NCBI GenBank assembly: GCA_037445245.1
Contig: JBBIKU010000134.1
Span: 1 to 6,778 of the forward strand
Length of the DNA stretch: 6,778 nt
DNA from: JBBIKU01 sp037445245
Lineage (GTDB): Bacteria; Chloroflexota; Anaerolineae; Anaerolineales; Anaerolineaceae
Reading direction: 5' to 3'
Made by a program: the position numbers and the translations under genes. This document shows, piece by piece, positions 5,417 to 6,778 of the stretch. The stretch's first letter is position 1; each line of letters starts with the position of its first letter. The notes beneath the pieces were generated by a model that saw only the letters and a program-made list of their open reading frames with translations, had not been told where the DNA came from and searched no databases.

Positions 5417-6255
5417 TTGTTATGTAGTTTCCGTCGTGCTGCTTGTGAAATCCATACCAAAGCGAAGCAGGCGGAGCAAGTCAACACAATTGCGGCACCA
5501 GAGGCAATGTTCAAATAGTACGAAAGATACAAGCCGACAATGCCGGAAAAAGCAGCAACCCCCGCCGCCAGCACCATCATCTGCTTCAGACGATTGGTCA
5601 ACAAATAGGCAGTCGCCGCCGGTGTTATCAGCATGGCAACCATCAGCGCTATCCCCACCGTTTGCAGCGAAACGACAATGGCAACAGCGATCAAGATGTA
5701 GAGCAAATAATCCAGCAGCTTCGCCGGCAGGCGCAAGGTGGCTGCCAGCACGGGGTCGAATGAGATCAGTGCGAATTCTTTATAGAGCGCCAGCACAACC
5801 ATCACAATCAATCCGCCAAAAAGCGCCGTCAGGAACAAATCCGCCCTGCCCACCCCCAAGATATCCCCAAACAAGAAATGGGTCAGATCCACTGTATAGC
5901 TGCGAACGGTCGAGATCAAGGCAATACCGAGTGCAAACATGCCGGCAAAAATGATCCCAATGGCAGTATCTTCCTTGATCTTGGTGCCCCGGCTAACCGC
6001 GCCGATCCCCAGCGCCGTGACCACCGAGGTCACCAGCGCCCACCAGAAGAGCGGCTGGCGCGCCCCCCCCCCGACCAGATAACCGATCGCCACTCCCGGA
6101 AGAATGGCATGCGCCAGAGCATCACCGAAGAACGCCATACCGCGCAGGACAACGTACGTCCCGACCACGGCGCACACCACCCCAACCAGCACCGCCGCAA
6201 TGAAGCCGCGCACCATGAAAGCATACTGAAAGGGTTCAACCAGCAACTCAGGCAT
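5407..6255 (-). CDS. Metal ABC transporter permease, ABC-3 family (ZnuB/MntB/TroC-like)
   Basis: Membrane subunit of an ABC importer for Zn2+, Mn2+ or Fe2+. The 282-residue protein has about eight or nine hydrophobic segments. Family motifs are EPFQYAFM near the start, VVLRGMAFFGDALAHAILPG (about 35-54), HFLFGDILGV (126-135) and LMVAMLITPAATAYLL (204-219). The frame is open from 6273 with several ATGs. I chose 6255 because GAGGGG lies 7 bases before it and MPELLVEPFQYAFM matches the usual family N-terminus; the 6273 start would add six residues. With this start the gene overlaps the ATPase stop as ATGCCTGA, an 8-base overlap typical of translational coupling. A G10 run (6063-6072) falls in codons 62-65 and is in frame here. 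No solute-binding protein gene is visible in the window; it may lie beyond the right edge. Confidence 0.94.
   Translation of the reverse strand: MPELLVEPFQYAFMVRGFIAAVLVGVVCAVVGTYVVLRGMAFFGDALAHAILPGVAIGYLVGGGARQPLFWWALVTSVVTALGIGAVSRGTKIKEDTAIGIIFAGMFALGIALISTVRSYTVDLTHFLFGDILGVGRADLFLTALFGGLIVMVVLALYKEFALISFDPVLAATLRLPAKLLDYLLYILIAVAIVVSLQTVGIALMVAMLITPAATAYLLTNRLKQMMVLAAGVAAFSGIVGLYLSYYLNIASGAAIVLTCSACFALVWISQAARRKLHNKPV
6063..6072 (-). repeat. G10 homopolymer inside the permease coding sequence
   Basis: Ten consecutive C on the plus strand (G on the coding strand) encode the glycines of YLVGGGARQP at residues 62-65, in a loop after the second hydrophobic segment. It is the longest homopolymer I saw in the window. 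Gain or loss of one base would truncate the permease soon after residue 65. Confidence 0.9.
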
Positions 6256-6778
6256 GAGCATGCCCCTCATCATCGCAGCAGGTATCGCCCACCGACAGAT
6301 AGCCGTTGGCAGTGGGGACGAGTCGCAAGCGTCCCTCGTAGGCTTCGATCAAGTTTTTCGCCGCCAGAATTTCTTCGGCTTTGCCGATTCCGATCAAACG
6401 GCGGTTGAGCAGCAGCACCCGGTCAAATTTTTCCGCCGCAAGCTGAAGATCGTGCAACGCCACCAGGATGGTAACCCGTTGTTCTTTCAAAGTATCCAGA
6501 ATGGAAAAAATATCCTCCCGGGCGTTAATGTCCAAACCGGTCAAGGGCTCATCCATCAACATCAAACCGGCTTCCTGCGCCACTGCCCGGGCGATGAACA
6601 TGCGCTGCTGCTGCCCACTGGAAAGCTGCCCGATCTGCCGATCAGCCATGTTTTGCATGCGGACGACCTCAAGAGCGTAGCGCACCATTTCGCGGTCGCG
6701 TGCTCGCGGCGGACGAAACAATCCCTGGCGACCAACCCTTCCCATCATCACCACGTCCGCCACGCTTAGCGGAAAACG
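6248..6778 (-). CDS. Metal ABC transporter ATP-binding protein (N-terminal part outside window)
   Basis: Cytoplasmic ATPase that powers the adjacent permease. The frame is open to the window edge; the 176 visible residues are the C-terminal part of a protein usually near 250 residues, so the Walker A motif lies outside. Visible motifs are PLSVADVVMMGR at the start, typical of Zn/Mn ABC ATPases; the signature LSSGQQQR (52-59); Walker B LMLMDEP with D76 and catalytic E77; the D-loop LTGLD; and the switch histidine H109 in VALHDL. The GTG at 6763 lies inside this conserved block, so it is not the real start. The tail CCDDEGHAHA has two Cys and two His and could bind a metal ion. The stop overlaps the permease start by 8 bases, showing one operon. 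ZnuC, MntA, SitB and TroB are all possible names; the metal cannot be decided from this fragment. Confidence 0.94.
   Translation of the reverse strand, partial: RFPLSVADVVMMGRVGRQGLFRPPRARDREMVRYALEVVRMQNMADRQIGQLSSGQQQRMFIARAVAQEAGLMLMDEPLTGLDINAREDIFSILDTLKEQRVTILVALHDLQLAAEKFDRVLLLNRRLIGIGKAEEILAAKNLIEAYEGRLRLVPTANGYLSVGDTCCDDEGHAHA
6263..6268 (-). promoter_or_regulatory. Ribosome binding site that fixes the permease start
   Basis: GAGGGG inside the end of the ATPase gene is 7 bases before the ATG at 6255, while the earlier in-frame ATGs at 6273 and 6270 lie upstream of it or overlap it and the one at 6261 is one base after it. This favours the 6255 start. Confidence 0.65.

Noticed and set aside
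6254..6769. Plus-strand open frame opposite the ABC ATPase
   Set aside because: Same length as the frame opposite it and no family features, while the minus strand has all the ATPase motifs.

Overview
The window reads as a piece of a moderately GC-rich bacterial chromosome, most likely from Chloroflexota (Anaerolineae-like). That guess rests on the style of the single-pass TPR protein with Pro/Thr-rich linkers and tail, and on the general look of the rimO, ZIP and ABC-3 proteins. No rRNA or marker search could be run, so the taxon is tentative. The DNA is densely coding, with no gap above 100 bases, and there is no sign of phage, transposon, CRISPR or tRNA.

Layout: rimO (1-1329, plus strand, a few codons missing at the left edge) converges on a run of minus-strand genes that fills the rest of the window. 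Reading the minus strand from right to left: the C-terminal two thirds of a metal ABC transporter ATPase (6778-6248); its ABC-3 family permease (6255-5407), joined by an 8-base start/stop overlap; a modest terminator whose loop contains the permease stop codon; a short promoter region; a GufA-type ZIP metal transporter (5330-4518); a MurJ/MviN-family flippase (4502-2973); a membrane-anchored TPR protein (2945-1857) with its own apparently leaderless promoter; a very strong hairpin-plus-U6 terminator; and a five-helix small membrane protein of unknown function (1761-1318). The last gene starts directly at the end of the terminator T-run and overlaps the rimO tail by 12 bases.

How it fits together: the right half is about divalent metal transport (an ABC importer for Zn or Mn, probably with its binding protein outside the window, next to an independent ZIP carrier). 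The middle is envelope-related (a lipid-linked precursor flippase and a surface TPR protein). rimO on the left is a housekeeping ribosomal protein S12 modification enzyme.

I found no novel multi-gene defence or mobile system. The most interesting signals are small: a terminator hairpin whose 3' arm carries the Shine-Dalgarno of the next gene, a perfect -10 box placed so that transcription should start at an ATG, a G10 homopolymer inside the metal permease gene, an exact 23-base repeat encoding the two metal-site motifs of the ZIP protein, and a MurJ homologue lacking cavity residues known from E. coli.
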